From Rhodocyclales bacterium (lineage in GTDB: Bacteria > Pseudomonadota > Gammaproteobacteria > Burkholderiales > Rhodocyclaceae), in contig JACRPA010000002.1 in NCBI GenBank assembly GCA_016214145.1, positions 124,001 to 188,000 of the forward strand: a DNA stretch of 64,000 nucleotides, read 5' to 3'. This document shows, piece by piece, positions 33,199-41,941 of the stretch (positions are counted from its first letter, which is position 1; every line of letters begins with the position of its first letter). A program made the position numbers and the translations under genes. The notes beneath the pieces are model-generated. The model had not been told where the DNA came from. It did no database searches and saw only the letters and a list, made by a program, of their open reading frames with translations.

Positions 33199-33260
33199 CG
33201 TCATTCCCGCGAAAGCGGGAATCCAGAAGTTCTGGGTCCCCGCTTTCGCGGGGACGACGA
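33199..33260. repeat. Inverted repeat, family G
   Basis: CGTCATTCCCGCGAAAGCGG and the matching CCCCGCTTTCGCGGGGACGA arms around AATCCAGAAGTTCTGGGT. Confidence 0.85.
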
Positions 33261-33286
33261 AGTAGTTTGATTGCTGTTCGTTCATG

Positions 33287-34477
33287 TCAGGCAATGATGC
33301 GTTCCTGTCCGAGCCGGGCGATTTCCTCGGCACTGCAGCCGGCTTCCTTCAGCACGGCGCGGGTATGCTCGCCGTACTTCGGCGGGAAAGTCAGTTCCTG
33401 GGACACGGCGGGAAGGTCCACCGCCATCGGCTGCATGCGCACCGGCTTGCCTCCTGGCATGCGCGTCAAAGTCAGTCTGCTGGATACGGCGTCGAGCTGG
33501 CGCACGGCGGGGATGTCGTGGATGGGCGCGTGCGGGATGGTGGCCTGGCGGAAATCCGCGGCGATCTCGGCCGTGGTGTGTTGCCGCGTCGCCGCCGCCA
33601 TGTCGCGGTGGATGGCTTCGCGCTCCTGATGACGGCCTTCGTTGGTGACGCGCACCGGATTGCCGACCGCGGCGAACTTCGGCAGCTCGGTCAGGCGCTT
33701 CCACTGCACGTCGCTGCCGATGGCCATGTAGATGAAGCCGTCTGAAGTCGGGTAGACGTTGGTCGGAATGAACTTGCGGTGCTCGTTGCCGCAGCGGGTG
33801 ATCTCGTTCGGCTGGCAGCCGAAGTCGAGCAGTGGCAGGGTGGTGATCAGCCAGGAAGCGGCCGCCTGCAGCATGGAGACGTCGATGCGCATGCCGCGGC
33901 CGGTCTCGGCGCGCTCGGCCAGCGCCAGCATCACGTTGGCGTAGACCTCGTCGCCGGCCTTGAGATCGACCAGCGGCACGCCGGAGAGCGTCGGCGGGCC
34001 GTCGGCCGGGCCGGTCAGTTCCATGTAGCCGGCCATGGCCTGGATCACCGGGTCGTAGCCGGGCGCGTCGGGATACTCCGGGCCCATGGCCGAGATGCCG
34101 GCCCAGATGAGATCCGGCTTGGCGGCGGACAGCGTCTCGTAGTCGATGCCGAGCTGCTTGTAGCGGCGCGGTACGGTGTTGCAGCAGAAGACGTCGACAT
34201 TCAGATCGACCAGCAGCTTGCGCAGCAGGGCCTGGCCCTGAGGATCCTTCAGGTTGAGGGCGATGGCTTCCTTGCCGACGTTGGGCGCGATGAAGTAGCT
34301 GCGGCGGTCGTCGTCGAGCACCTTGCCGCCGATATAGCGGTTCGGGTCGCCCGGCAGGCCGTCGCCGGCCGGCGTCGACTCGATGCGGATGACGCGCCAG
34401 CCGAGCTGCGCGAAGCGCAGCGTGGCGTAGGGCAGGGACAGCGCCTGCTCCATCGATAATACGGTTCTGCGTTTCAT
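33287..34477 (-). CDS. CoA-transferase family III (CaiB/BaiF)
   Basis: 396 residues, complete. Features of the family: [40 protein letters not shown], the catalytic-Asp region [36 protein letters not shown] and [20 protein letters not shown]. It moves CoA between a donor thioester and a free carboxylic acid without ATP. Family III members activate carnitine, bile acids, benzylsuccinate and others. Placed upstream of the beta-oxidation fusion and next to the Mo-hydroxylase, it probably activates the substrate of that branch. The acid is unknown. Confidence 0.88.
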   Translation of the reverse strand: MKRRTVLSMEQALSLPYATLRFAQLGWRVIRIESTPAGDGLPGDPNRYIGGKVLDDDRRSYFIAPNVGKEAIALNLKDPQGQALLRKLLVDLNVDVFCCNTVPRRYKQLGIDYETLSAAKPDLIWAGISAMGPEYPDAPGYDPVIQAMAGYMELTGPADGPPTLSGVPLVDLKAGDEVYANVMLALAERAETGRGMRIDVSMLQAAASWLITTLPLLDFGCQPNEITRCGNEHRKFIPTNVYPTSDGFIYMAIGSDVQWKRLTELPKFAAVGNPVRVTNEGRHQEREAIHRDMAAATRQHTTAEIAADFRQATIPHAPIHDIPAVRQLDAVSSRLTLTRMPGGKPVRMQPMAVDLPAVSQELTFPPKYGEHTRAVLKEAGCSAEEIARLGQERIIA

Positions 34478-34493
34478 TTCAATTCAAAACCTT

Positions 34494-34588
34494 TCACCAC
34501 AGAGACACAGAGGCACAGAGAAAGACAAGAACAAAGTCGGTTTTTTTTTCATTTGCAGTTCTCTGTGTCTCTGTGCCTCTGTGGTTAA
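34494..34588. repeat. Intergenic inverted repeat, family D (CACAGAG type)
   Basis: Left arm CACCACAGAGACACAGAGGC plus ACAGAG, right arm CTCTGTGTCTCTGTGCCTCT plus GTGG, around a spacer with a run of T. It reaches the stop codon of the Mo-hydroxylase large subunit. Confidence 0.85.
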
Positions 34589-36957
34589 TGGTGTTGCCCT
34601 TTTGCCTTTAACGCCCGGTAAACCTTCTCCGGCGTAAACGGCAGCGCCATGATGCGCACGCCGGTGGCGTTCTCGATGGCGTTGGCGGTGGCGGCGGCGA
34701 TGCAGATGGCCGGCGCCTCGCCGACGCCCTTGGCGCCCTGCGGGCCTTCGCCGTCCATGGTCTCGATGAAGCGCACGTCCATCTCGGGGATCTCCGGCGC
34801 GGTGACCAGCTTGTAGTCGCGGAAGCCGGGGTTCCTCACCACGCCGTTCTCCACCAACAGTTCCTCGGTCAGCGCGTAGCCCTGGCCCATGACGATGCCG
34901 CCCTCGATCTGGCCCTCGATGCCGAGGCGGTTGAGCACGCGGCCGACGTCGTGGGCGCCGGTGACCTTGAGCAGGCGGACGATGCCGGTGTCGGTGTCCA
35001 CCTCGACCTCGACCACCTGCGTCGCCCAGGCGTAGGCGGCGGAGACGTCGCCCTTGAAGTGCTTGTCCTGGTGCTTCGACGGCGGCTCGTAGTAGAAGGA
35101 GGTCATCACCAGCTCGGCCTTGTCGCTGAAGTGCAGCTGGCGCAGCAGCTTGGCCAGCGTCATCACCACCTTGCCGCTCTTCGCCTCGACGATGTGGCCG
35201 CCGCGCAGGTCGAGTTCGTCCGGATTCAGGTCGGCCATCTTGCCGGCGGCGGCGAGGATCTTGCCGCGCGCCTTCTTCGCCGCGCCTATGGCCGAGTTGC
35301 CGGCGATGAAGGTGGTGCGCGAGGCGTGCACGCCGACGTCCCACGGCGTGATCTCGGTGTCGTTGTTGATGACGCGCACGGCGGAGAGCGGCAGCCCGAG
35401 CTCCTCGCAGACGAGCTGCGCCAGCACCGTTTCCGAACCCTGGCCGATTTCGGAGGCGCCGGTGATCAGCGTCACCGAGCCGAAGTCGTCCATCTTGAGG
35501 ATGGTGCCGCAGCCGTCCGACGGGTAGATCTTGGCGCCGCCGCCGACGTGCAGCATCGAGGCGATGCCGATGCCGTGCTTGAAGCGGCCGGGCTTGTCGC
35601 GATTGGCGCGGTTGGCTCCGGCTTTCGCCAGAAAGCCGCTCGCCTCGGCGGCGGTCGTCAGGCATTCCTTCAGGCCGCAGCTCTTGAAGTGCATGCCCTG
35701 CGGCGTCACCTCGCCGGGGTCCTGCGCGTTCTTCAGGCGGAAGGCGAGCGGGTCCATGCCGATGGCCTCGGCCATCATGTCCATGTGCTGCTCGACGGCG
35801 AAGGTGGCCTGCAGGTTGCCGTAGCCGCGGAAGGAGCCGGCGTAGGGGTTGTTCGTGTACACCGCCTTGGTGTGGTAGAGGCAGTGCGGCACGCGGTAGA
35901 GCGACGAGATCGTCTGCATCATGACGAAGGGCGTCGTTGCGCCCCACGAGGTGTAGGCGCCGTTGTCGTGCAGGGTGCTGACGGTGCGGAAAGTCAGCGT
36001 GCCGTCCTTTTTGCAGCCGGAGCGCAGGGTGAGGATCACCGGCTGGCGCGTCGGCGAGGCGAGGAACTCCTCCTCCCGCGTAAATATCAGCTTGACCGGC
36101 CGTCCGGTGGCCCTGGCGAGGAACACCGTGATCGGCTCGAAGGGATAGATGTCGAGCTTGGAGCCGAAGCCGCCGCCGATGGGCGGCTGGATGATGCGGA
36201 TGCGCGCCGGGTCCATGGCGAGGATCTCGGCGAACTCGCGCTTGTGCAGGAAGGGCACCTGGGTGTTGGAATACATCAGCAGGTTCCCGGAGGAGTCGAA
36301 CTCGGCGATGATGCCGGACACCCCCATGCAGCAGTGCGTGACGTAGTGCAGGTGGAAGGTGTCCTCGAACACCACGTCGGATTCGCGCTCGCCCGCCGCC
36401 ACGTCGCCCTGCGCGTAGTCGAAGACCATGGCGATGTTGTCGGGCTTGCCGGCGTAGGCGATGCCCTGCGCCTGCTTGAGGTGGTCGTGCTTGGCCGTCG
36501 CGCCGTGCGGCTCGGGATGGATCAGCGGCGCGCCCGGCTTGAGCGACTCGTTCGGGTCGGCGAGCACCGGCAGATCCTCGTACTCGACCCTGATCAGCTT
36601 CAGCGCGGCTTCCGCAATGGCCTCGGATTCCGCCGCCACGGCGGCGATCTCGTCGCGCAGGCTGCGCACGCGGTCGGTCTTCAGCGGAAAGTGGTCCTTG
36701 GCGACGCCGATCGGGCGCTGGTAAGGCACGTCGGCGGCGGTGATCACGGCGTGCACGCCGGACAGCGCCTTCGCCGCCGAGGTGTCGATGCTCTTGATCT
36801 TCGCGTGCACCCGGGACGAGCGCAGGATCTTGCCGTAGAGCTGGCCCTGCACGTCGAGGTCCTGGATGTAGCGCGTCTTGCCGCCGGCCTTCTCGGGCGC
36901 ATCGAGCTTGGTGATGCGCTTGCCGATGAGAGTGTCTTTCTGGATGGCTTCTGGCAT
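34585..36957 (-). CDS. Xanthine-oxidase-family molybdenum hydroxylase, large (Moco) subunit
   Basis: 790 residues. It starts with ITKLDAPEKAGGKTRYIQDL (Ald_Xan_dh a/b hammerhead) and has the Moco-binding regions PPIGGGFGSKLDIYPFEPIT, YAGSFRGYGNLQATFAVEQH, TGASEIGQGSETVLAQLVCE and the catalytic Glu in GPQGAKGVGEAPAICIAA. It forms the alpha subunit of an alpha-beta-gamma enzyme with the genes upstream. Relatives hydroxylate heterocycles or, as in 4-hydroxybenzoyl-CoA reductase, remove a phenolic hydroxyl. Substrate not identifiable here, but a thioester is plausible from the neighbourhood. Confidence 0.9.
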   Translation of the reverse strand: MPEAIQKDTLIGKRITKLDAPEKAGGKTRYIQDLDVQGQLYGKILRSSRVHAKIKSIDTSAAKALSGVHAVITAADVPYQRPIGVAKDHFPLKTDRVRSLRDEIAAVAAESEAIAEAALKLIRVEYEDLPVLADPNESLKPGAPLIHPEPHGATAKHDHLKQAQGIAYAGKPDNIAMVFDYAQGDVAAGERESDVVFEDTFHLHYVTHCCMGVSGIIAEFDSSGNLLMYSNTQVPFLHKREFAEILAMDPARIRIIQPPIGGGFGSKLDIYPFEPITVFLARATGRPVKLIFTREEEFLASPTRQPVILTLRSGCKKDGTLTFRTVSTLHDNGAYTSWGATTPFVMMQTISSLYRVPHCLYHTKAVYTNNPYAGSFRGYGNLQATFAVEQHMDMMAEAIGMDPLAFRLKNAQDPGEVTPQGMHFKSCGLKECLTTAAEASGFLAKAGANRANRDKPGRFKHGIGIASMLHVGGGAKIYPSDGCGTILKMDDFGSVTLITGASEIGQGSETVLAQLVCEELGLPLSAVRVINNDTEITPWDVGVHASRTTFIAGNSAIGAAKKARGKILAAAGKMADLNPDELDLRGGHIVEAKSGKVVMTLAKLLRQLHFSDKAELVMTSFYYEPPSKHQDKHFKGDVSAAYAWATQVVEVEVDTDTGIVRLLKVTGAHDVGRVLNRLGIEGQIEGGIVMGQGYALTEELLVENGVVRNPGFRDYKLVTAPEIPEMDVRFIETMDGEGPQGAKGVGEAPAICIAAATANAIENATGVRIMALPFTPEKVYRALKAKGQHH

Positions 36958-36985
36958 TTCAGTCTGTCCTTAAAAGCATTCTTTG

Positions 36986-37059
36986 GCCGCGGATTACGCG
37001 GATTTACGCGGATAAACCAGACCTGAAGAAATCCGCGTTCATCCGCGAAATCCGCGGCA
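36986..37059. repeat. Intergenic inverted repeat, family F (CCGCGGATT type)
   Basis: GCCGCGGATTACGCGGATTT then ACGCGGAT on the left, ATCCGCGTTCATCCGCGAAA then TCCGCGGC on the right. The iterated word is CGCGGAT. A second copy is at 40159-40257. Confidence 0.85.
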
Positions 37060-37067
37060 AATGGTTT

Positions 37068-37532
37068 TTACTCCTTGCTCGCAGCCTCAATCGCGTCGAC
37101 GATCTTGACGTAGCCGGTGCAGCGGCACAGGTTGCCCTCGATGCCGCGCTGGATTTCCTCGCGGCTCGGGTGCGGGTTCTGTTCGAGCAATTGTTTGGCC
37201 TGCATCACCATGCCCGGCGTGCAGAAGCCGCACTGCACCGCGCCGGCATCGACGAAGGCCTTCTCGATGCGCAGGCCGACCGGATCGGCGGCCAGGCCCT
37301 CGATGGTGGTGACCGCGCGGCCGTCGCACTCGACGGCGAAGAGCAGGCAGGAATTCAGGGAGACGCCGTCGAGCAGGATGGTGCAGGCGCCGCATTCGCC
37401 CTCGCCGCAGCCGTACTTGGTGCCGGTCAGGCCGGCGACGTTGCGGATCATCTCCAGGGCGCTCATCTGCACGGGCACCGACACGCGGGTCGGCACGCCG
37501 TTGAGGGTGAAGTCAATGGTTTGCTGCGACAT
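37068..37532 (-). CDS. Molybdenum hydroxylase [2Fe-2S] subunit
   Basis: 154 residues, typical of the small subunit. First cluster in KYGCGEGECGACTILLDGVS then NSCL (plant-type ferredoxin fold). Second cluster in VQCGFCTPGMVMQAKQLLEQ and RGIEGNLCRCTGYVKIVDAI (the C-x2-C and CRC pairs). All eight ligands are present. It relays electrons from the Moco site to the FAD subunit. The start overlaps the end of the FAD-subunit gene by 20 bases. Confidence 0.95.
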   Translation of the reverse strand: MSQQTIDFTLNGVPTRVSVPVQMSALEMIRNVAGLTGTKYGCGEGECGACTILLDGVSLNSCLLFAVECDGRAVTTIEGLAADPVGLRIEKAFVDAGAVQCGFCTPGMVMQAKQLLEQNPHPSREEIQRGIEGNLCRCTGYVKIVDAIEAASKE

Positions 37533-38385
37533 CTTCGAGGATCCTTCTCGTCATGTTGTGGATCATCTCCTTGCGGTACCAGGCGCTGGCGCGCACGTCG
37601 GAGATGGGATGCACTTCGTCCTGCGCCGCCTGGGCGGCGGCGTCGATGGTGGCGGCGTCGAGCTTTTTGCCTTCCAGCGCCTCCTCGGTGGCGCAGCCGC
37701 AGACCGGCGTCGGCGCCACGGCGCCGAAGGCGACGCGCACCTGGCTCAGCTTGCCGTCCTTGAGCACGCCGGCGACGCCGATGGAGATCGCCGAGATGTC
37801 CAGCGCCGGACGCGTGCCGAACTTGTGGAAGCGCGCGACGAAGCCCTTCGGCGGGATCGGAATGCGCACGGCGGTGAGCAGCTCGGCCGGGGCGAGCCGT
37901 GTCTTGCCGGGGCCGACGAAGAACTCCGGCAGCGGCATGCTGCGGCGGAACAGCTTGTCGTCGGGCTTCGAGGCGAGCTCGACGCTGGCGCCGAGCACCA
38001 TCAGCGGCACCAGCGTGTCGCCGGCGGGCGAGGCGTTGCAGATGTTGCCGCCGAGGGTGGCGGCGTTGCGGATCTGGCCGCTGGCGAAATGGTCGCCGGT
38101 GGAGACGAGGAGCGGCAGGTGCTCGCTCACCAGCGGGTGCGCCATGATCTCGGCGATGGTGGTCAGCGCACCGATGCGGATTTCGCCGTCCTCGCGGACA
38201 ATGCCGCGCAGCTCCGGGATGCGGCGGATGTTCATCAGGGTGCGCTTGAATTTCACGCGCCCCGCGTTGGCCTGCGGCATCAGGTCGGTGCCGCCGGCGA
38301 GGATGGTCACCTCGCCGAGTTCCTGCAGCTGCTCCACCGCCTGTTCCAGGCTGGTGGGAGCTATGTAATTGTCGAGTGCGGTCAT
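37513..38385 (-). CDS. Molybdenum hydroxylase FAD subunit
   Basis: 290 residues from the ATG at 38385; a TTG 18 bases upstream is less likely. The CO-dehydrogenase flavoprotein signature is clear: EVTILAGGTDLMPQANAG, AALTTIAEIMAHPLVSEHLP, SGQIRNAATLGGNICNASPA then GDTLVPL. The protein lacks the roughly 40-residue insert with an extra [4Fe-4S] cluster found in the FAD subunit of 4-hydroxybenzoyl-CoA reductase (about 324 residues), so that identity is unlikely. It is the first gene of the beta-gamma-alpha operon. Confidence 0.93.
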   Translation of the reverse strand: MTALDNYIAPTSLEQAVEQLQELGEVTILAGGTDLMPQANAGRVKFKRTLMNIRRIPELRGIVREDGEIRIGALTTIAEIMAHPLVSEHLPLLVSTGDHFASGQIRNAATLGGNICNASPAGDTLVPLMVLGASVELASKPDDKLFRRSMPLPEFFVGPGKTRLAPAELLTAVRIPIPPKGFVARFHKFGTRPALDISAISIGVAGVLKDGKLSQVRVAFGAVAPTPVCGCATEEALEGKKLDAATIDAAAQAAQDEVHPISDVRASAWYRKEMIHNMTRRILEDVAANH

Positions 38386-38410
38386 TTCATACCCTAAAGA
38401 CAAACGCTAT

Positions 38411-38510
38411 TAACACAGAGGACACAGAGGCACAGAGAACACAGAGAAACCCACGAAGAAATATTAAAAAGCTTTCTCTGTGCCCTCTGTGCCTCTGTGA
38501 TCTCTGTGTT
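38411..38510. repeat. Intergenic inverted repeat, family D (CACAGAG type)
   Basis: TAACACAGAGGACACAGAGG on the left and CCTCTGTGATCTCTGTGTTG on the right, with intermediate iterations. It separates the mutase gene from the Mo-hydroxylase operon. Confidence 0.85.
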
Positions 38511-38527
38511 GAAAGCGGTTTCCATCG

Positions 38528-40141
38528 CTAAAACCTTATCGGCTCCTGGTAGCGGCCGAATATTTTCACGAGTTCATTGGTCATTTCGCCGACGCTGGCA
38601 TAGGCCTTGACGGCTTCGACCAGGGCCGGCATGACGTTGCGGCCCGAAGTGGCATCGGCGGAAAGTCGCGCCAGCGCCTGCGTCACCCTGGCCTGGTCGC
38701 GCTCGGCGCGGATCTTGTTGAGGCCGGCGATCTGCACCCGCGTGTCCTTCTCGTTGTAGGGGTGGAACTCGACCGGGTGCTCCTCCTCCTTTTCGTTGCG
38801 GTAGCAGTTGACGCCGACCTTGCGGAACTTGCCCGACTCGATGTCGCGCTGCATCCGGTAGGCCTGGGCGGAGACCTTGGACTGGATGGCGCCCTCGGAG
38901 ACGAGCTTGACGATGCCGCCCTGGGCATCGACCTCGGCCATGATCTCTTCCATCTTCTGCCGCATCTGGTTGGTCAGGGTCTCGACGTAGAACGAGCCGC
39001 CCAGCGGGTCGACCGTCTCGGTCAGGCCCATTTCCTCGATCAGCAGCTGCATGGTGCGCAGCGAGATGCGCGCCGAGTACTCGGTGGGGATGGTGTAGGC
39101 CTCGTCGTAGGAGCACAGCGCCATGGTCTGCGTGCCGGACAGGGCCGAGATCAGCGCGTAGTAGGCGCCGCGCACGATGTTCACCTCGGGCTGCTCGAAC
39201 GTCAGTCCGCCGCCGCCGCCGGCGGCGATCATGCGCAGCCACATCGAGCCGGGCTTCTCGGCGCCGTACTGCTCCTTCATGATTTTCGCCCACAGGCCGC
39301 GGCCGGCACGGAACTTGGCCACCTGCTCGAAGAGGTTGCCGAAGATGTTGAAGTTGTAGGACAGGCGCCCGGCGAACTCGTCGACGGCCAGGCCGCGCTT
39401 GATGACGTCGTCGGCGTAGGCCTTGGCGATGCAGAAGGCGTAGGCCATCTCCTGCGCCGGGTTGGCGCCGGATTCGCGGATGTGGTAGCCGCACACCGAG
39501 ACGGGGCTGTACTTCGGCGCGTGTTCGGCGCAGTACTCGATGGTGTCGCCGACCAGGCGGATGGAGGGCTCGACCGGGAAGATCCAGGTGCCGCGGCCGA
39601 TGAACTCCTTGAGGATGTCGTTCTGCGCCGTGCCGCGCAATTGCTTGACGTCGTAGCCGCGCTTTTCCGCCATCGCCAGGTACATGGCGATGAGGATGGC
39701 CGCCGCGCCGTTGATGGTGAGCGAGACGGTGATCTTGTTCAGGTCGATGCCGTCGAAGGCGATTTCGAAGTCGCGCAGGGTGTCCACCGACATGCCGACG
39801 CGGCCGATCTCGCCGGAGGCCAAGGGGTCGTCGGAATCGAGGCCGATCTGCGTCGGCAGGTCGAAGGCGACGTTGAGGCCGGTCTGCCCGTTGGCGATGA
39901 GGTACTTGAAGCGCTGGTTGGTGTCGGCCGGGTTGCCGAAGCCGGCGTACTGGCGCATGGTCCACGGCTGCTTGCGGTACATCAGGCGGTGGATGCCGCG
40001 GGTGAAGGGGTATTCGCCCGGCTGGCCGAGCATCGACAGGCCGCCGCTCTTCTCGACGTCCACCGCCGTGTACAGCGGCTTGACCTCGATGCCCGACTCG
40101 TTGGTGATCGGCTTCAATTCATCCTTGGCGCGATCGTTCAT
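38528..40141 (-). CDS. B12-dependent acyl-CoA mutase large subunit (methylmalonyl-CoA mutase type)
   Basis: 537 residues, covering the TIM-barrel catalytic part only; the cobalamin domain is the separate gene at 40272. Typical motifs are WTMRQYAGFG, GLNVAFDLPTQIGLDSDDPL, TAQNDILKEFIGRGTWIFPV and VCGYHIRESG. Tyr65, Arg183 and His220 align with Tyr89, Arg207 and His244 of Propionibacterium methylmalonyl-CoA mutase, with identical spacing (118 and 37). Isobutyryl-CoA and 2-hydroxyisobutyryl-CoA mutases have Phe/Gln and Ile/Gln at the first two. A carboxylated (malonyl-type) acyl-CoA substrate is therefore likely. Confidence 0.9.
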   Translation of the reverse strand: MNDRAKDELKPITNESGIEVKPLYTAVDVEKSGGLSMLGQPGEYPFTRGIHRLMYRKQPWTMRQYAGFGNPADTNQRFKYLIANGQTGLNVAFDLPTQIGLDSDDPLASGEIGRVGMSVDTLRDFEIAFDGIDLNKITVSLTINGAAAILIAMYLAMAEKRGYDVKQLRGTAQNDILKEFIGRGTWIFPVEPSIRLVGDTIEYCAEHAPKYSPVSVCGYHIRESGANPAQEMAYAFCIAKAYADDVIKRGLAVDEFAGRLSYNFNIFGNLFEQVAKFRAGRGLWAKIMKEQYGAEKPGSMWLRMIAAGGGGGLTFEQPEVNIVRGAYYALISALSGTQTMALCSYDEAYTIPTEYSARISLRTMQLLIEEMGLTETVDPLGGSFYVETLTNQMRQKMEEIMAEVDAQGGIVKLVSEGAIQSKVSAQAYRMQRDIESGKFRKVGVNCYRNEKEEEHPVEFHPYNEKDTRVQIAGLNKIRAERDQARVTQALARLSADATSGRNVMPALVEAVKAYASVGEMTNELVKIFGRYQEPIRF

Positions 40142-40158
40142 GTTGCAAACCCCTTTTT

Positions 40159-40257
40159 GCCGCGGATGAACGCGGATGAACGCGGATTTGAGAAATGGAC
40201 AGCTCCGGTTTGGCTTGGCTGTTTTCCAATCCGCGTAAATCCGCGTAATCCGCGGCT
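40159..40257. repeat. Intergenic inverted repeat, family F (CCGCGGATT type)
   Basis: GCCGCGGATGAACGCGGATG then AACGCGGATTT on the left, AATCCGCGTAAATCCGCGTA then ATCCGCGGC on the right, spacing the two mutase subunit genes. Confidence 0.85.
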
Positions 40258-40271
40258 AATGCCTTTCAAAT

Positions 40272-40688
40272 TCATTTCACATGCTCCCGGATGTAGTCGA
40301 CGATGGCGTCGAACTTGCTGCCCGTCGGGAAGATGCCGGCGAAGCCGAGCTGGCGCAGGGCGTCGTGGTCCTGCGCCGGCAGGTTGCCGCCGATCACCCA
40401 CAGCTTGTCCTGCAGGTGGTTGGCTTCCAGCAGCGGCTTCAGCTTGGTGCAGAAGGGGATGTGCGAGCCGGCCAGGCTGGACAGGGCGATGACGTCGACG
40501 TCCTCGTCGAGCGCCATGCGCGCGATGGCTTCCGGCGTCTGGCGCAGGCCGGTGTAGATGACCTCCATGCCGGCGTCCATGAGCGCGCGCACGACGACCT
40601 TGGCGCCCTGGTCGTGGCCGTCGAGGCCGGGCTTGGCTAGCAGGACCTTGATTCGCCGTATTGTGGAGACTGACTTTTCGGCGCTCAT
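40272..40688 (-). CDS. B12-binding small subunit of acyl-CoA mutase
   Basis: 138 residues. It carries the whole cobalamin-binding fold: KVLLAKPGLDGHDQGAKVVV with the DxHxxG lower-ligand motif, ALSSLAGSHIPFCTKLKPLL (SxL) and LWVIGGNLPAQDH (GG). It pairs with the large subunit downstream, as in two-subunit methylmalonyl/isobutyryl/2-hydroxyisobutyryl-CoA mutases. The start overlaps the upstream acyl-CoA dehydrogenase stop by four bases, so the dehydrogenase and mutase probably act in one pathway. Confidence 0.95.
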   Translation of the reverse strand: MSAEKSVSTIRRIKVLLAKPGLDGHDQGAKVVVRALMDAGMEVIYTGLRQTPEAIARMALDEDVDVIALSSLAGSHIPFCTKLKPLLEANHLQDKLWVIGGNLPAQDHDALRQLGFAGIFPTGSKFDAIVDYIREHVK

Positions 40689-41818
40689 GAAGAAACTTCC
40701 TTGGCAATGATGAGTTTCAGAATCTCGCTGGTGCCGCCGCCGATCAGTGTGAAGCGCACGTCGCGCAGATAGCGCTGCACCGGGTACTCCATGGCGTAGC
40801 CGTAGGAGGCGAGCACGCGGGCGGCCTGGTCGCAGATGCGCGCGGCGGCCTCGGTGGCATTCAGCTTGGCCATGGCGGCTTCCTTGTGGTGCGGCCGGCC
40901 GGCGTCGCGCAGCCAGGCGGCGTAATACACCAGGTGCCGGGCCGCCTCCAGGTCGGTCGCCATCTCGGCCAGCTTGAACTGGATGGCCTGGAAGCGGTTG
41001 ATCGGCTTGCCGAACTGCTTGCGCTCGGCGGCGTAGCGCACCGCCTCGTCAAGCGCGGCCTGCGCCACGCCGAGGCCCATGGCGCCGGTGATGATGCGGA
41101 TTTCCGCCAGGGTCTTGCGCAGGTGGCCCTCGCCGTCGCCTTCGGCCTGCGAAAGGCGGTGGCTGTCCGGCACGAAGCACTCGTCGAAGGCGACTTCCGA
41201 GGTGGGCAGGGCCCAGACGCCCATCTTGTGGATCTCGCGGCCGACGATGAGTCCCTTGAAACTTTTCTCGACGAGGAAGATGGTGAGCTTCTTCTCCTCG
41301 CCGGCCCTGGCGAAGACGGTGAAGAAGTCGGCCACCGGCGCCGAGGTGATCCATGTCTTCTGGCCGTTGATGACATAGCCGCCATCGACCTTCTTCGCCG
41401 TGGTGGCGATGGAGTCGAGGTCGGAGCCGGCGTTCGGCTCGGTCATGCAGATGGCGCCGATCTTCTCGCCGCGCAGCGCCGGCTTGAACAGGCGCTCGAT
41501 GATGTCGGCGTTGCCGAGCATGTGCAGGAACTTGCTGCCCATCAGCGACTGCATGGCCACCGCGCCGGCGAGCGACATCGAGCCGCGCGCGATTTCGGCC
41601 AGGGCGAGGGCGAACTCGGTAAGGGCGAGGCCGGAGCCGCCGACGTCCTCCGGGTAGCGCATGCCGAAGAAGCCGAGGTCGGCCAGTTCCTGGAAGAGGG
41701 CGCGCGGAAAGGCGCGCGCCTCGTCCAGCGCCGCCGCCTGCGGCGCGATACGCTCGTCGCAGAAGCGCGCGAAGGTGTCGCGGATCTGGCGCTGCTCGTC
41801 GGTGAGATCGAAATTCAT
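40685..41818 (-). CDS. Acyl-CoA dehydrogenase
   Basis: 377 residues from the ATG at 41818 with AGAGG upstream; the earlier in-frame codons lie within an inverted repeat. The family motifs are present: MNFDLTDEQRQIRDTFARFC, GAICMTEPNAGSDLDSIATT, QKTWITSAPVADFFTVFARA and IRIITGAMGLGVAQAALDEA. The C-terminal catalytic-base position reads LIGGGTSEILKLIIAKE, where MCAD-like enzymes have YEGTSE. The catalytic Glu must therefore lie elsewhere, as in isovaleryl-CoA dehydrogenase-like members. It probably supplies or uses the branched thioester of the mutase. Confidence 0.9.
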   Translation of the reverse strand: MNFDLTDEQRQIRDTFARFCDERIAPQAAALDEARAFPRALFQELADLGFFGMRYPEDVGGSGLALTEFALALAEIARGSMSLAGAVAMQSLMGSKFLHMLGNADIIERLFKPALRGEKIGAICMTEPNAGSDLDSIATTAKKVDGGYVINGQKTWITSAPVADFFTVFARAGEEKKLTIFLVEKSFKGLIVGREIHKMGVWALPTSEVAFDECFVPDSHRLSQAEGDGEGHLRKTLAEIRIITGAMGLGVAQAALDEAVRYAAERKQFGKPINRFQAIQFKLAEMATDLEAARHLVYYAAWLRDAGRPHHKEAAMAKLNATEAAARICDQAARVLASYGYAMEYPVQRYLRDVRFTLIGGGTSEILKLIIAKEVSS

Positions 41819-41830
41819 GAAACCTCTTTC

Positions 41831-41934
41831 AACGCAAAGGGCGCAAAGGCGCAAAGATCGCAAAGAAGGACCAGGCAAAAAAACGCATTTCTTTGCGTCC
41901 TTTGCGCCTTTGCGATCTTTGCGTCAAGAGCGGT
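41831..41934. repeat. Intergenic inverted repeat, family E (CGCAAAGG type)
   Basis: AACGCAAAGGGCGCAAAGGC then GCAAAGATCGCAAAG on the left and CTTTGCGTCCTTTGCGCCTT then TGCGATCTTTGCGT on the right. A second copy lies at 54924-55015. Confidence 0.85.
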
Positions 41935-41941
41935 TGCTTTT

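Noticed and set aside
34585-38385. Mo-hydroxylase as 4-hydroxybenzoyl-CoA reductase
   Set aside because: The FAD subunit is about 290 residues and lacks the insert that binds the extra [4Fe-4S] cluster in that enzyme.
34494-38510. Iterated CACAGAG and GGCACAGAG words as a CRISPR or tandem-repeat array
   Set aside because: The words form the two arms of inverted repeats, with no regular spacers of constant length and no cas genes.
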